A DNA stretch of 64,000 nt from contig NZ_JADPKR010000018.1 of NCBI RefSeq assembly GCF_023074055.1, positions 1-64,000 of the forward strand. The letters are read 5' to 3'. The notes beneath the pieces were generated by a model, which did not search any database, was not told the DNA's origin, and was given only the letters and a program-made list of their open reading frames with translations. This document shows positions 20,401-27,837 of this stretch, in pieces; within the stretch, counting starts at the first letter, position 1, and each line of letters begins with the position of its first letter. Made by a program: the position numbers and the translations under genes. This DNA is from Bradyrhizobium sp. 141. Its GTDB lineage: Bacteria > Pseudomonadota > Alphaproteobacteria > Rhizobiales > Xanthobacteraceae.

Positions 20401-20914
20401 CATGAACCTCTCCGGCTTCAAGATCCTCGCCTTTGCCACCCACGGTCTGGTCCCGGGCGAGCTAAACGGACTGACGCAGCCGGCGCTTGCTTTGTCGTCG
20501 CCGGTGGTGACGGGCGAGGGCGGCGACGGGCTTCTGACCATGGAGGAGATCCTCGGTCTCAAGCTGGACGCGGACTGGGTCGTCCTGTCGGCCTGTAACA
20601 CCGGTGCCGGCGCAGGCGCAGGGGCCGAGGCGGCATCCGGGCTCGGCCGTGCGTTCTTCTACGCCGGCACGCGCGCCCTGCTGGTGACGAACTGGTCGGT
20701 GCATTCACAGTCGGCGCGGCAATTGGTGACAGACCTGTTCAAGCGGCAGGCCGACGATCCGAAGCTGTCGCGCAGCGAGGCGCTGCGCCAGGCGACGATG
20801 GCCCTCGTCGATGGTCCGGGCTATCTCAACAGCGAGGGCAAGACCGAGTTTGCCTATGCGCATCCGCTGTTCTGGGCGCCTTACACCATTATCGGCGATG
20901 GCGGCTTGCGTTGA
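17498..20914 (+). CDS. Exported TPR-CHAT putative caspase-like protease
   Basis: A 1138-residue protein from the ATG at 17498. It has a signal peptide (LRHLLACAILLGSTGSAAA), then a Cys-containing N-terminal segment, about 500 residues of TPR repeats, a coiled coil near 620-700 (LVRKEQDLTKQVNAQLG, IAALRGQRDKARQEIKQKF) and a C-terminal CHAT domain. The CHAT dyad is intact: His982 in FATHG and Cys1033 in LSACNTG, followed by GRAFFYAGTRALLVTNWSV. CHAT proteases are clan CD peptidases related to separases and caspases. TPR-CHAT proteins serve as effectors or regulated proteases, for example with the type III-E CRISPR effector. An exported form is less studied. It heads a four-gene unit. Peptidase function is inferred from the dyad. 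Confidence 0.87.
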   Translation: MSLDATRPFKSRLDVSLRHLLACAILLGSTGSAAALTKEAAIENCRMTVGRPIVQACMQAQGGRKAGADLEGCRAKATPQVRACVMAALNAANGRANVAVELPKETAPKLEAGAALPKDFVAPPRSIADITAILDGDKPDEKMIAELKSDADAVPTGKESRQDLAQFYFDRANARAQLGRLAEAMTDADKAAEVGRGAVGPNMLGRILQLQSLQHALAGDPKRSLEIMQRLLRESASMPGAKGLQFSTNRGIASALIQIGDVAQAEAYLRRSQTAIQEARTSGHPNWRASYARFGQSWEGELELARALIFEARGQFADAEAAYRNAELRKRASTKAIMAADNPPAETILLQAIDGAVLNQARMKAKQGRLAEAEIDARRALLSRLKDTGKYNSVTPRFVMGLAGILVDQGRYEEAEKLGRVALEINKTVGVPEESQATVQLLSQLAGILTLRRQNAEASAMFARIDKAVAGWDSQRRQVFELNPSRILSLYGSGQLDAGIAAAEQLVKKQIARVGENHFDAASARGTLAVGLMRARRDADAIREFKAAIPVMMASANENADDENTTVVAARSQRLQTIVESYLLLLGRAEGAGKDVGEETFSLADAVRGRSVQQALAASSARAAAKDPALAELVRKEQDLTKQVNAQLGTLNNVLALPAAERDEKGVAQIQASIAALRGQRDKARQEIKQKFPIYADLVSPKPPSVAEIRATLADDEAMLSFYFGQNGSFVWAVPKSGPVAFAAVQAKIGDIESKIRKLREALEPQAAMISDIPPFDLKLGHELYELLLKPVESGWKPAKKLIVVTNGALGLLPLSLLPTAPAAVAADEDPLFIGYRSVPWLARTHAVSTVPSAAALRTLRQLPAGKPGRGELIAFGDPYFNSDQQAEAEGGGQKIQVADASGNITRGGPLKRRNSPKLDGVDSAELGLLPRLPDTADELKSIALALQADPAKVLFLGKSATESAVKTMNLSGFKILAFATHGLVPGELNGLTQPALALSSPVVTGEGGDGLLTMEEILGLKLDADWVVLSACNTGAGAGAGAEAASGLGRAFFYAGTRALLVTNWSVHSQSARQLVTDLFKRQADDPKLSRSEALRQATMALVDGPGYLNSEGKTEFAYAHPLFWAPYTIIGDGGLR

Positions 20915-20940
20915 CGAACTGGGGAAGGGGTGCACGGAAA

Positions 20941-21384
20941 ATGAAGCGGAATGTTTTGCTGGGCCTCGTGGCTGCAGGTTTGTTGTTCTCGGGATCATCG
21001 CGTGCCACGCCATTGATCACGGAGGAGGAAGCCAAGCTGCCGCCGCCGAAAGGCGCGGTTGCCGTCGATCAGCGCGGCATCATGCGCGGCCCCAAGGTCG
21101 AGTTCGTCTCACCGGGCGACACGGCGAGCTCACCTCTACCGCTGGTATTGAAATTCCAGTCCTATGGCGGGGCAAAGATCGATCCGGAGTCGGTCAAGAT
21201 GATCTTCCTCCGGACCCCGAATGTCGACTTGACCTCACGCGTCAAGCCGTTCGTGAAGGCCGACGGCATCAACATGCAGGATGCGGAGCTGCCGCCCGGC
21301 GAATACACGGTGCGTGTCGATATCAGGGACAGTGACGGCCGTTCGGGCACGGCCATCTTCACGCTGAAGGTCGCACCCAAGTGA
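20941..21384 (+). CDS. Small exported protein linked to the CHAT gene
   Basis: A 147-residue protein from the ATG at 20941 (GGGGAAGGGG just upstream). The signal peptide is MKRNVLLGLVAAGLLFSGSSRA. The mature part looks like one beta-sandwich: PKVEFVSPGDTASSPLPLVLKFQSYGGAKIDPESVKMIFLRTPNVDLTSR, then LPPGEYTVRVDIRDSDGRSGTAIFTLKV, an Ig-like ending. The gene starts 26 bases after the CHAT stop codon, and its own stop overlaps the next start (GTGA). It may be a binding partner or substrate-presenting factor for the CHAT protein; this is inferred from linkage only. Confidence 0.75.
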   Translation: MKRNVLLGLVAAGLLFSGSSRATPLITEEEAKLPPPKGAVAVDQRGIMRGPKVEFVSPGDTASSPLPLVLKFQSYGGAKIDPESVKMIFLRTPNVDLTSRVKPFVKADGINMQDAELPPGEYTVRVDIRDSDGRSGTAIFTLKVAPK

Positions 21385-21578
21385 CGTGTCCCTACTGCAA
21401 GGCAGGGACCGGGGAGGGAGCGTTTGTCTGCGCGTCCTGCGGGCGCGACATCGCCGCTCCCGCGACGCTGATTGCGGAGCGTGACGATCTCCTGCGCAAG
21501 CGCCAGGAGCTGCGCGACGAGCTGAAACGGGCCAGGGACGAGGCCGAGGCCTTCATGAGGCGGAGGCATTCGCGTTAG
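21381..21578 (+). CDS. Short zinc-ribbon/coiled-coil protein
   Basis: A 65-residue protein with a CPYC...CASC zinc ribbon (MTCPYCKAGTGEGAFVCASCGRDI) followed by a charged helix (LIAERDDLLRKRQELRDELKRARDEAEAF). The GTG start overlaps the previous stop in a GTGA junction, a sign of translational coupling. The ribbon resembles double-zinc-ribbon/zinc-ribbon_2 modules that often head membrane proteins. It looks like a truncated or minimal version of the N-terminus of the next gene, perhaps a partner for hetero-oligomerisation. Confidence 0.7.
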   Translation: MTCPYCKAGTGEGAFVCASCGRDIAAPATLIAERDDLLRKRQELRDELKRARDEAEAFMRRRHSR

Positions 21579-21580
21579 CG

Positions 21581-22345
21581 ATGGAATGTCCGTTCTGCGC
21601 CGAGACGATCAAGGACGAAGCCATTGCGTGCAAGCACTGCTCGCGCGACCTGCGCGTGGTGCGGCCGACCTTGCTCGAGATCGAAGAGATCGTCGCCGAT
21701 CTGGACAGGCTCAGGCGTGATCTCGACCGGGTCAATGTCCGGCTCGAACGGTACAAGAATCCGCTGCGCTATTTCACGACGCATGCGGTTCTCTACGTCG
21801 CGATACCGTCCCTTCTTCTGGTGATCGCGCACGTACTCGTGACCATCACTTTCAACGTCTCTCCGATCCCGCTTCGGATTGCGTCCATCGCCGTGCCGCT
21901 GCTGTTCGGATTCGTGGCCTACCCGCTGCACCGGGTTTCGGCCTTGGCGGCCTTCGTGCTGGCGTTCTTGGCGGCGGCCGTCAGCGTGCTGTCGATGCTG
22001 ATGGTCACGGGGATTCACGATCATGTCCCGATCCTGCCGCAAGCCTGGATCGAATGGCGGGAAGTGTTCGAATACGGCGCCAGCATCCTGCTCGCCTTCG
22101 TCTCCGGAAACATCTTGAGCGTCGTGGTCTTCCAGGTGCTGCCACGCGTGCTGACACAGGGTGGCAAGCCGAATGCGTTCGCCTTCCGCGTGGCGCGCTT
22201 GCTGGGACAGCATGTCGGCGAGGAGCAGCTGCGCCGCCGCGCCCGGTTGATCCAGGACCTCATGCAGACCGTCGGGCCGCTGGCCGGCGTCGCCGCGACC
22301 GCGGTCGGCTCGATCTACGCGGGATTGAAGGGCTTGCTCGGATAG
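21581..22345 (+). CDS. Zinc-ribbon membrane protein
   Basis: A 254-residue protein. Residues 1-24 form a zinc ribbon (CPFCAETIKDEAIACKHCSRDL: CxxC...CxxC). Residues about 27-58 form a coiled coil (LLEIEEIVADLDRLRRDLDRVNVRLERY). Four or more membrane helices follow between 64 and 190 (VLYVAIPSLLLVIAHVLVTI; ASIAVPLLFGFVAYPLH; ALAAFVLAFLAAAVSVLSML; ILLAFVSGNILSVVVFQVL). The tail is a cytoplasmic helix ending in a hydrophobic segment (GPLAGVAATAVGSIYAGLKGLL). It starts only 2 bases after the preceding gene's stop. It is probably the membrane component of the CHAT-linked unit; no known family function. Confidence 0.75.
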   Translation: MECPFCAETIKDEAIACKHCSRDLRVVRPTLLEIEEIVADLDRLRRDLDRVNVRLERYKNPLRYFTTHAVLYVAIPSLLLVIAHVLVTITFNVSPIPLRIASIAVPLLFGFVAYPLHRVSALAAFVLAFLAAAVSVLSMLMVTGIHDHVPILPQAWIEWREVFEYGASILLAFVSGNILSVVVFQVLPRVLTQGGKPNAFAFRVARLLGQHVGEEQLRRRARLIQDLMQTVGPLAGVAATAVGSIYAGLKGLLG

Positions 22346-22379
22346 CCGGCCGGTGCAGCGGGCATCGACGGCGCGCGCG

Positions 22380-22976
22380 TCAGCGCTGGCCATCGTGCAC
22401 GGAGATATCCGACGCAGCAAGACCGCCGATGCGCGCGTGGGGGCGGCCGCCGGTTGCCATCACGAGCCCGAGGGCGATCTCGTCACGCCTTGGCGCATCC
22501 CACAGCGTCATCTCCGCCGTGCCGAAATGGCTGCGGACATAGGCGGCGTGGATGTGGCCGAGCGGCACCATCAGGCGCGTGCCGGGACCGCCGATGGTCT
22601 TCGCGGCCGGGACGATCGCCTTTGGCTGCTGACCCTTGGGCTGGCCAAGCACCTCGCGCATGCCCTGGCCGCCGGCTTCGTGCCAGACGGCGCCATGCTC
22701 GAGCTCGCCGTCCTCGCCGACGATGATGCCCTTGCCATAGGCCTCGATGCGCGCTGGACCGCCGAGCTGTGCGATCAGCGCGCTCGCGAGTTCGCGTCCG
22801 AGCTCACGCAGGGACGCCTGGAACGGCATGAGGTCAGGCTCATAGCGGCCGGCGAAGGGATTGCGGATCACCGCGACGACCGTTCCGACCAGCAGCGGCT
22901 GCTCCAGCCGCGGGCCGCGCTCGTGCCAGACGGTTTCGACGCCGAGCGCGGTCTTGCGAATGTCATAGGACGACAT
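22380..22976 (-). CDS. Amino acid synthesis (AA_synth/DUF1185) family protein
   Basis: A 198-residue protein matching the AA_synth family (DUF1185). Signatures are GTVVAVIRNPFAGRYEPDLMPF near the start, GKGIIVGEDGELEHGAVWHEAGGQGMREVLG in the middle and GHIHAAYVRSHFGTAEMTLWDAPRRDEIALGLVMATGGRPHARIGG at the C-terminus. The family name comes from genetics rather than biochemistry; members often sit in aromatic or amide catabolic clusters. It starts 7 bases after the FAH gene ends, so it is the second gene of the FAH operon under the GntR regulator. Confidence 0.85.
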   Translation of the reverse strand: MSSYDIRKTALGVETVWHERGPRLEQPLLVGTVVAVIRNPFAGRYEPDLMPFQASLRELGRELASALIAQLGGPARIEAYGKGIIVGEDGELEHGAVWHEAGGQGMREVLGQPKGQQPKAIVPAAKTIGGPGTRLMVPLGHIHAAYVRSHFGTAEMTLWDAPRRDEIALGLVMATGGRPHARIGGLAASDISVHDGQR

Positions 22977-22983
22977 GCGAAAG

Positions 22984-23847
22984 CTAGGCCTCGTCCACGA
23001 CGGGATTGCTGAGCACGCCGATATTCTCGATCTCGACCTCGACCAGATCGCCGGGTTTGAGGAAGACTGGCGGCTTGCGGGTGAAGCCGACGCCGGCCGG
23101 CGTGCCGGTGGCGATGACGTCGCCGGGGACGAGGTCGAAAATGGTGGAGCAATATTCGATCAGCCGCGGGATCGAGAAGATCAGCATCGAGGTGTCGGAC
23201 GACTGCACCACCGCGCCGTTGACGCGCGTCTCGAGCTTCAGCTTGGTGGGATCGCCGATCTCGTCCGGCGTGACCAGCCACGGACCGAACGGGCCGGTGC
23301 CGACGAAATTTTTGCCGGAGGCGATCTGCTGGGCGTGGCGCTGCCAGTCGCGCACGCTGACGTCGTTATAGATCGAGTAGCCCGCGACGTGGCTCCAGGC
23401 ATTGGTCTCGCTGATGTGACGGCCGCCCTTGCCGATCACGACCGCGAGCTCGCCCTCCCAGTCGAAATTGTCGGAGACTTTTGGCCGGATCACCGGCGCG
23501 TTGTGCGCAACTTGGGAGCGCCAGACCCGCAGGAAGATCGGCGGAAACTCGGTGATCTCGCGCTTCATGCCGAACGCCACCGCCTCGTTGTGGTGGTCGA
23601 GATAATTGCGCACGGCGCAGACGATCTTCTCGGGGCGCGGGATCACCGGCAGATATTTGACGTCGCTCAGCGCTAGCGTGGGCTTGTGCCCGGCGACGAT
23701 CGCGTCGCGCTTCGCGTAGTCATCACTGCCGAGAAAGTCGGCAAGCGTCGGGTATTGGGGCAGGGCGCGGCCCAGATCCACCACGCCGTTTTCGACAACG
23801 GCTCCCCAGCTTTCGCGATTCCCGTCCAAGAACGACAGCAGCTTCAT
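22984..23847 (-). CDS. Fumarylacetoacetate hydrolase-family protein
   Basis: A 287-residue FAH-superfamily enzyme (C-C bond hydrolase or isomerase/decarboxylase of ring-cleavage products). Landmarks: NYLDHHNEA after KIVCAVRNY; the metal-binding core DNFDWEGELAVVIGKGGRHIS; YSIYNDVSVRDWQ; KNFVGTGPFGPWLVTPDEI; and the GDVIATGTPAGVGFTRKPPVFLKPGD C-terminal motif. All expected acidic metal ligands are visible. It is separated from the gntR gene by 93 bases containing the 12-bp palindrome at 23889, so the FAH/AA_synth pair probably has its own controlled promoter. The role in catabolism of an aromatic or heteroaromatic acid is inferred. Confidence 0.9.
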   Translation of the reverse strand: MKLLSFLDGNRESWGAVVENGVVDLGRALPQYPTLADFLGSDDYAKRDAIVAGHKPTLALSDVKYLPVIPRPEKIVCAVRNYLDHHNEAVAFGMKREITEFPPIFLRVWRSQVAHNAPVIRPKVSDNFDWEGELAVVIGKGGRHISETNAWSHVAGYSIYNDVSVRDWQRHAQQIASGKNFVGTGPFGPWLVTPDEIGDPTKLKLETRVNGAVVQSSDTSMLIFSIPRLIEYCSTIFDLVPGDVIATGTPAGVGFTRKPPVFLKPGDLVEVEIENIGVLSNPVVDEA

Positions 23848-23888
23848 GGTTTCGCCCCAAGGGTTCCCAATTTTCGATCTTCTGTATT

Positions 23889-23900
23889 ATTTTCGAAAAT
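23889..23900. promoter_or_regulatory. GntR operator candidate, site 1
   Basis: The perfect 12-bp palindrome ATTTTCGAAAAT lies 41 bases upstream of the FAH start codon. The identical sequence appears in the divergent promoter at 24718. Being AT-rich in a GC-rich genome and shared by both arms of the locus, it is the best candidate for the binding site of the adjacent GntR/FCD regulator. Confidence 0.65.
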
Positions 23901-23940
23901 GAGCCGCGGCGCAAGCCCACCCCGTGAAAATTGCCGGCGC

Positions 23941-24642
23941 CTATTCGGTGTCGAGCAGATGGGCGGCGTATGTCGCGACGTTGTCGGCGGTCGAGCGGAT
24001 ATGGGTCTCGATCAGTTGCACGGCGAGATCCGCATTGCGCGAGATGGCGGCCTGCATGATCGCCTGGTGCTCGCCGGCCTTGTCGCGCGGGCGCGGCCGG
24101 AAATTGGCCGACAGGTGCCGGTAGCGTTCGGCGCGATCGAACAACTCGGCGCGAATGGCGAGCAGCGTCGCCGAGCCGCAGGCCGAGACCAGTGCCTGGT
24201 GGAACTGGCGATGCGCGATCTTCCACTCGGGATCGCGCAAGGGGTGTTCGGGGTCGCGCTGCTCGATTCGCTTCAATCGGTGCAGTGTCGAGATCACGGC
24301 GATTTCCCAATCGTCGTCGCCGCGCTCGATCGAGCGGCGGATCAATTCCACCTCGATCAGCACCCGCGCGTCCGTGACCTCCATCAGATCCTGGCGGCTG
24401 ACCGGCGCCACGCGAAATCCACGCTGCTCCTGCGCGTCGACCAGCCCCTCCGCGGCAAGCGCGGTCAGCGCCTCGCGCAGCGTCGTGAAGCTCGCGCCGA
24501 ACCGCTCGCGCAACACGTCGAAGCGCAACGGCTCGCCGGGCGGAAGGCCGCAGGCGATGATCTCCTCGCGCAGCCGATGCGTGATGTCGGCGGCAATGGT
24601 CTTGCCGAATTCCTTGCGGGGGCGAATGGCGCTCTCGGACAT
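23941..24642 (-). CDS. GntR-family regulator, FCD (FadR-type) domain
   Basis: A 233-residue regulator. The winged helix is at about residues 10-78 (GKTIAADITHRLREEIIACGLPPGEPLRFDVLRERFGASFTTLREALTALAAEGLVD). The FCD ligand domain follows, with metal/ligand residues spread through EVTDARVLIEVELIRR, HRQFHQALVSACGS and HQAIMQAAISRNADLAVQLIETHI. Such proteins repress catabolic genes until an acidic intermediate binds. It lies between the two arms of the locus it probably controls. Its own promoter region (24643-24754) contains two copies of the candidate operator. Confidence 0.9.
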   Translation of the reverse strand: MSESAIRPRKEFGKTIAADITHRLREEIIACGLPPGEPLRFDVLRERFGASFTTLREALTALAAEGLVDAQEQRGFRVAPVSRQDLMEVTDARVLIEVELIRRSIERGDDDWEIAVISTLHRLKRIEQRDPEHPLRDPEWKIAHRQFHQALVSACGSATLLAIRAELFDRAERYRHLSANFRPRPRDKAGEHQAIMQAAISRNADLAVQLIETHIRSTADNVATYAAHLLDTE

Positions 24643-24699
24643 GGGGTCTGTCGCTGAATCGATGCCTCAACATGCCGCGCCAACGACCATCTTGCAATA

Positions 24700-24729
24700 A
24701 TTTTCGTAAACGGTATGATTTTCGAAAAT
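24700..24729. promoter_or_regulatory. GntR operator candidate, tandem site 2
   Basis: A perfect palindrome ATTTTCGAAAAT at 24718-24729 (identical to site 1) and a degenerate copy ATTTTCGTAAAC at 24700-24711, centred 18 bases apart. They lie in the 112-base gap between gntR (minus) and the oxidoreductase gene (plus), so binding could repress both directions. Confidence 0.65.
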
Positions 24730-24754
24730 ATTGGTTTGGGAGGCCGAGAAGATC

Positions 24755-25747
24755 ATGAGAGCGGTGCTGGTACGTCAGCCGGGTGGGCCGGATGCACTCG
24801 AATTGGTCGAGCTTCCGGTGCCCGTGCCCGGACCTGGCCAGGTGCAAATCCGTGCCGAGGCGTTCGGGGTCGGTCAGCCCGACGCGCTGATCCGGCGCGG
24901 TGTCTACAAATGGATGCCGCCGCTGCCGGCCAATCCCGGTAACGACGTCGCGGGGCGCATTTCTTCGCTCGGGCCGGGCGTCGAGGGCTTCGCCATCGGG
25001 CAGAAGGTGCTGCTCAGCGCCCGCGATCTGTCCCAGCGCGGCGGCTGCTATGCCGATTACGTGGTCGCGCCGGCGGACGCGGTTCACGCGCTGCCCGCCA
25101 ATGTCGACCTGCAAGCCGCCGTGTGCCTGTCGAACTACCAGGTCGCTTACGCGCTGTTGCATGAGTGCGGCCATCCGCGCGCGCCCGCAAGCGTGCTGGT
25201 GATCGGCGCCGCCGGCGGCGTCGGCACCGCGCTGGTGCAACTGGCAAAACTCGCGCGGATGTCCGTCATCGGCACGGTCTCGACCGAGGAGAAGGCCGCG
25301 TTCGCGAAGGCGAACGGCGCCGATCATGTCATCTTCTACCGGAGCGAAGATGTGGTGGCACGGAGCCGGGAACTGACGAACGGCGAGGGCGTCGGCCTTG
25401 TGCTCGATCACGTCTGCGGGCCGGAGTTCACCTCCTATCTCGGCGCGCTCGGCAAATGGGGCACGCTGCTGTCCTACAACGCCTTCGCCGGATTGCCGGA
25501 AGAGAATTTGATGGCGGCGATGCGCAACCATCTCGACATCTGTCCGGCGATACGCTGCTTCTCCTTCCACATCTACGACCATGATCGCGACGGCCGCCGT
25601 GCCCTGATGCGCAGCGTGATCGAGGCGCTGAGCCGCAACGCGATCAAGCCGGCGATCTCGGCGGTCCTGAAGCTCGACGAGGTCAGGAAAGCGCATACGC
25701 TGCTGGAGCAGGGCTCCGCGCTCGGCAAGATCATCATGATTCCATGA
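24755..25747 (+). CDS. NADPH:quinone oxidoreductase-type MDR enzyme
   Basis: A 330-residue zinc-independent medium-chain reductase of the quinone oxidoreductase group. The N-terminal GroES-like part has MRAVLVRQPGGPDALELVELPVP and NPGNDVAGRISSLGPGVEGFAIGQKV. The NADP-binding motif is VLVIGAAGGVGTALVQLAKL (AAGGVG), and the C-terminus reads LDEVRKAHTLLEQGSALGKIIM. The structural-zinc cysteines of alcohol dehydrogenases are absent. I chose the ATG at 24755 because GGAGG lies upstream and the N-terminus then matches the family. It is the first gene of the plus-strand arm under the GntR operator; the substrate is unknown. Confidence 0.85.
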   Translation: MRAVLVRQPGGPDALELVELPVPVPGPGQVQIRAEAFGVGQPDALIRRGVYKWMPPLPANPGNDVAGRISSLGPGVEGFAIGQKVLLSARDLSQRGGCYADYVVAPADAVHALPANVDLQAAVCLSNYQVAYALLHECGHPRAPASVLVIGAAGGVGTALVQLAKLARMSVIGTVSTEEKAAFAKANGADHVIFYRSEDVVARSRELTNGEGVGLVLDHVCGPEFTSYLGALGKWGTLLSYNAFAGLPEENLMAAMRNHLDICPAIRCFSFHIYDHDRDGRRALMRSVIEALSRNAIKPAISAVLKLDEVRKAHTLLEQGSALGKIIMIP

Positions 25748-25763
25748 GGGGATGGACCGCACG

Positions 25764-26669
25764 ATGAGCACACAAGCACCCATTGCACGCTTCACCCGGC
25801 TGCGGCACGCGGCCTTCGCCTCGCCCGACCCGGAGCGGCTGCTCGACTATTATCGCGGCGTGATCGGTCTTGGCCTCGTCGGCCGCGATGGAAACCGCAT
25901 CTTCCTCGCCAGCGATTCCGAGCAGCTCTCGCTCGTGATCGAGCCCGGCGACGCCGCGCTGAAGAGCATCGCCTTCGAGATATCGCCTGATGTTGAGATC
26001 GAAGCGCTGGGCGCCGCACTGAAGCAGGCCGATCTGCGGCCCGAGTTTCGGAGCGATTCCCTGCCTGGCGTCTCCAGGCTGCTGTCCTTTGTCGATCCTG
26101 AGGGGACACGCTTCGAGCTGATCCAGGGCTGGACGCCGACGCCCGCGCAGGAGCGGATCGACGGGCTCGCCGTCAGCAAGCTTGGCCATGTCGCCCTTCG
26201 CACGCCCGATCCACGCGCGACCGCGGAGTTTTATGCGAACGTCATGGGCCTGCGGGTCTCCGACTGGATCGAGGATCGCTTCGTCTTCATGCGCAGCGGC
26301 TTCGAACATCACACGCTGAACTTTGCGCAGGCGCCCGTCCGCAGCCTGCATCACTTTGCTTTCGAACTGCGCGGCCCCGACCACATGCATCGGGCCTGCG
26401 ATCATCTCGCGCGGCACAAGCTCCCGGTGCTCTGGGGCCCGGTGCGTCACGGCCCCGGCCACAACACCGCGATCTATCACCGCAATCCCGATGGCCATCT
26501 GGTCGAGCTGTTTTGCGATCTCGACCGGATGGCGGACGAGGAGCTCGGCTATTTCGAGCCGCGTCCCTGGCATCGCGATCGTCCGCAACGACCGAAGGTC
26601 TGGGTCGGGCTGCCGCGCGACGTCTGGGGCATGGCACCATCGCCTGAATGCACGGAGTTTGCGCGGTAG
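25764..26669 (+). CDS. VOC-superfamily extradiol-dioxygenase-like protein
   Basis: A 301-residue protein with two VOC (beta-alpha-beta-beta-beta) modules, as in type I extradiol dioxygenases. The N-terminal module is RLRHAAFASPDPERLLDYYRGVIGLGLV. The catalytic C-terminal module keeps the likely iron ligands: LGHVALRTPD (His), LHHFAFELRG (His) and GHLVELF (Glu). The length fits 2,3-dihydroxybiphenyl or catechol 2,3-dioxygenases. The first ATG (25752) directly abuts the GAGGGG ribosome site, so the ATG at 25764 is preferred. It follows the oxidoreductase gene in the same operon. Ring-cleavage activity combined with the FAH enzyme suggests an aromatic pathway (inferred). Confidence 0.82.
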   Translation: MSTQAPIARFTRLRHAAFASPDPERLLDYYRGVIGLGLVGRDGNRIFLASDSEQLSLVIEPGDAALKSIAFEISPDVEIEALGAALKQADLRPEFRSDSLPGVSRLLSFVDPEGTRFELIQGWTPTPAQERIDGLAVSKLGHVALRTPDPRATAEFYANVMGLRVSDWIEDRFVFMRSGFEHHTLNFAQAPVRSLHHFAFELRGPDHMHRACDHLARHKLPVLWGPVRHGPGHNTAIYHRNPDGHLVELFCDLDRMADEELGYFEPRPWHRDRPQRPKVWVGLPRDVWGMAPSPECTEFAR

Positions 26670-26741
26670 CGGATTCAATTCGATCTGAATAACGCCGCGC
26701 GTTGCGGCCAACGACATAACAATCAAAGGGAGGATGCATCC

Positions 26742-27719
26742 ATGCAATGGATGAGGCGGCTTGCTGCGGCAATTTTCCTGACTGGCGGTCTTCTCGCAAC
26801 CGGGCCGGCGTCGGCGGACAATTATCCGTCGCGCCCGATCCGCCTGCTGCATGGCTTTGCCGCCGGCGGCGCGGCCGATGCGCTGTCGCGCATCATCGCC
26901 GACGGGCTGTCGAAGAAGCTCGGGCAGCCGGTCATCGTCGAGGCCAAGCCGGGCGCCGGCGGCAACATCGCCGCGGACGCGGTCGCCAAGGCGGCACCTG
27001 ACGGTTATACGCTCGGTCTCGTCACCGGCGCGCATGCGATTTCCGCGGCGACCTACAAGAGCCTCGCTTACCAGCCCGCCGACAGCTTCGAGATGATCTC
27101 GACGTTGGTCTATTACGCGCTCGTCATTGCGGTGCGTAACGACTATCCGGCAAAATCACTGGGCGATCTCATCACGATCGCGAAGGCAAAGCCCGGCTCG
27201 CTCAGTTTCGGATCGGTTGGTTTCGGCAGCACCCATCACCTCGCGGGAGAATTGCTCAACGCAACCGCCGGCGTCGAGATCGTGCACGTGCCGTATCGCG
27301 GCGATTCGCAATCCATCACCGCGCTGCTCGGTGGAGAAATTCCTGTCATCGTCGGCACGCCCGTTTTGCTGGCCCCACAAATCCAGAGCGGCGCGATCCG
27401 TGGCTTGGCGGTAACTTCGCCGACGCGCACCGCGTTGCTTCCCGATGTCCCGACGGTTCAGGAAGCCGGCCTCAAGGGATACGACGTGCGCACCTGGGCA
27501 GGCCTGTTGGCCCCCAAGGGAACGCCGCCCGCCATCATCGCCGCGCTCAACGCAGCGACGCTGGACGCACTCGGAAACCCTGAAATCAAGCAGCGTCTGG
27601 AGACGGCCGTCGGCGGCGAGGTCCGCGGCAGCTCGCCGGAGGAGATGAAGAGGCTGATCGAGACGGAGATCGCCAAATGGACCGGCGTGGTCGAGCGGGC
27701 GAAGATTCCGAAGATCTGA
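26742..27719 (+). CDS. Bug-family (TctC) periplasmic solute-binding protein
   Basis: A 325-residue protein with a signal peptide (RRLAAAIFLTGGLLATGPASA) and the Bug/TctC fold signatures. These are YPSRPIRLLHGFAAGGAADALSRIIADGLSKKLGQPVIVEAKPGAGGNIAADAVAKAAPDGYTLGL, then VHVPYRGDSQSITALLGGEIPVIV, then DVPTVQEAGLKGYDVRTWAGLLAPKGTP. Such proteins bind carboxylates or aromatic acids for TTT transport or sensing. AAGGGAGGATGC gives a strong ribosome site. No TctAB membrane genes are nearby, so it is an orphan binding protein, common in bacteria with many Bug paralogues. It probably captures the substrate of this locus. Confidence 0.9.
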   Translation: MQWMRRLAAAIFLTGGLLATGPASADNYPSRPIRLLHGFAAGGAADALSRIIADGLSKKLGQPVIVEAKPGAGGNIAADAVAKAAPDGYTLGLVTGAHAISAATYKSLAYQPADSFEMISTLVYYALVIAVRNDYPAKSLGDLITIAKAKPGSLSFGSVGFGSTHHLAGELLNATAGVEIVHVPYRGDSQSITALLGGEIPVIVGTPVLLAPQIQSGAIRGLAVTSPTRTALLPDVPTVQEAGLKGYDVRTWAGLLAPKGTPPAIIAALNAATLDALGNPEIKQRLETAVGGEVRGSSPEEMKRLIETEIAKWTGVVERAKIPKI

Positions 27720-27837
27720 GCCGGGCAGGCGGCGGTGCCGGCCAGCACCTCGGTCACGAATGCTTGATCCGGATCAACAAGCGTCGCTGGCACTTGTTAC
27801 TAAGGACGCGCTCCCTCCGAAAGATAAGTCGATAGAG

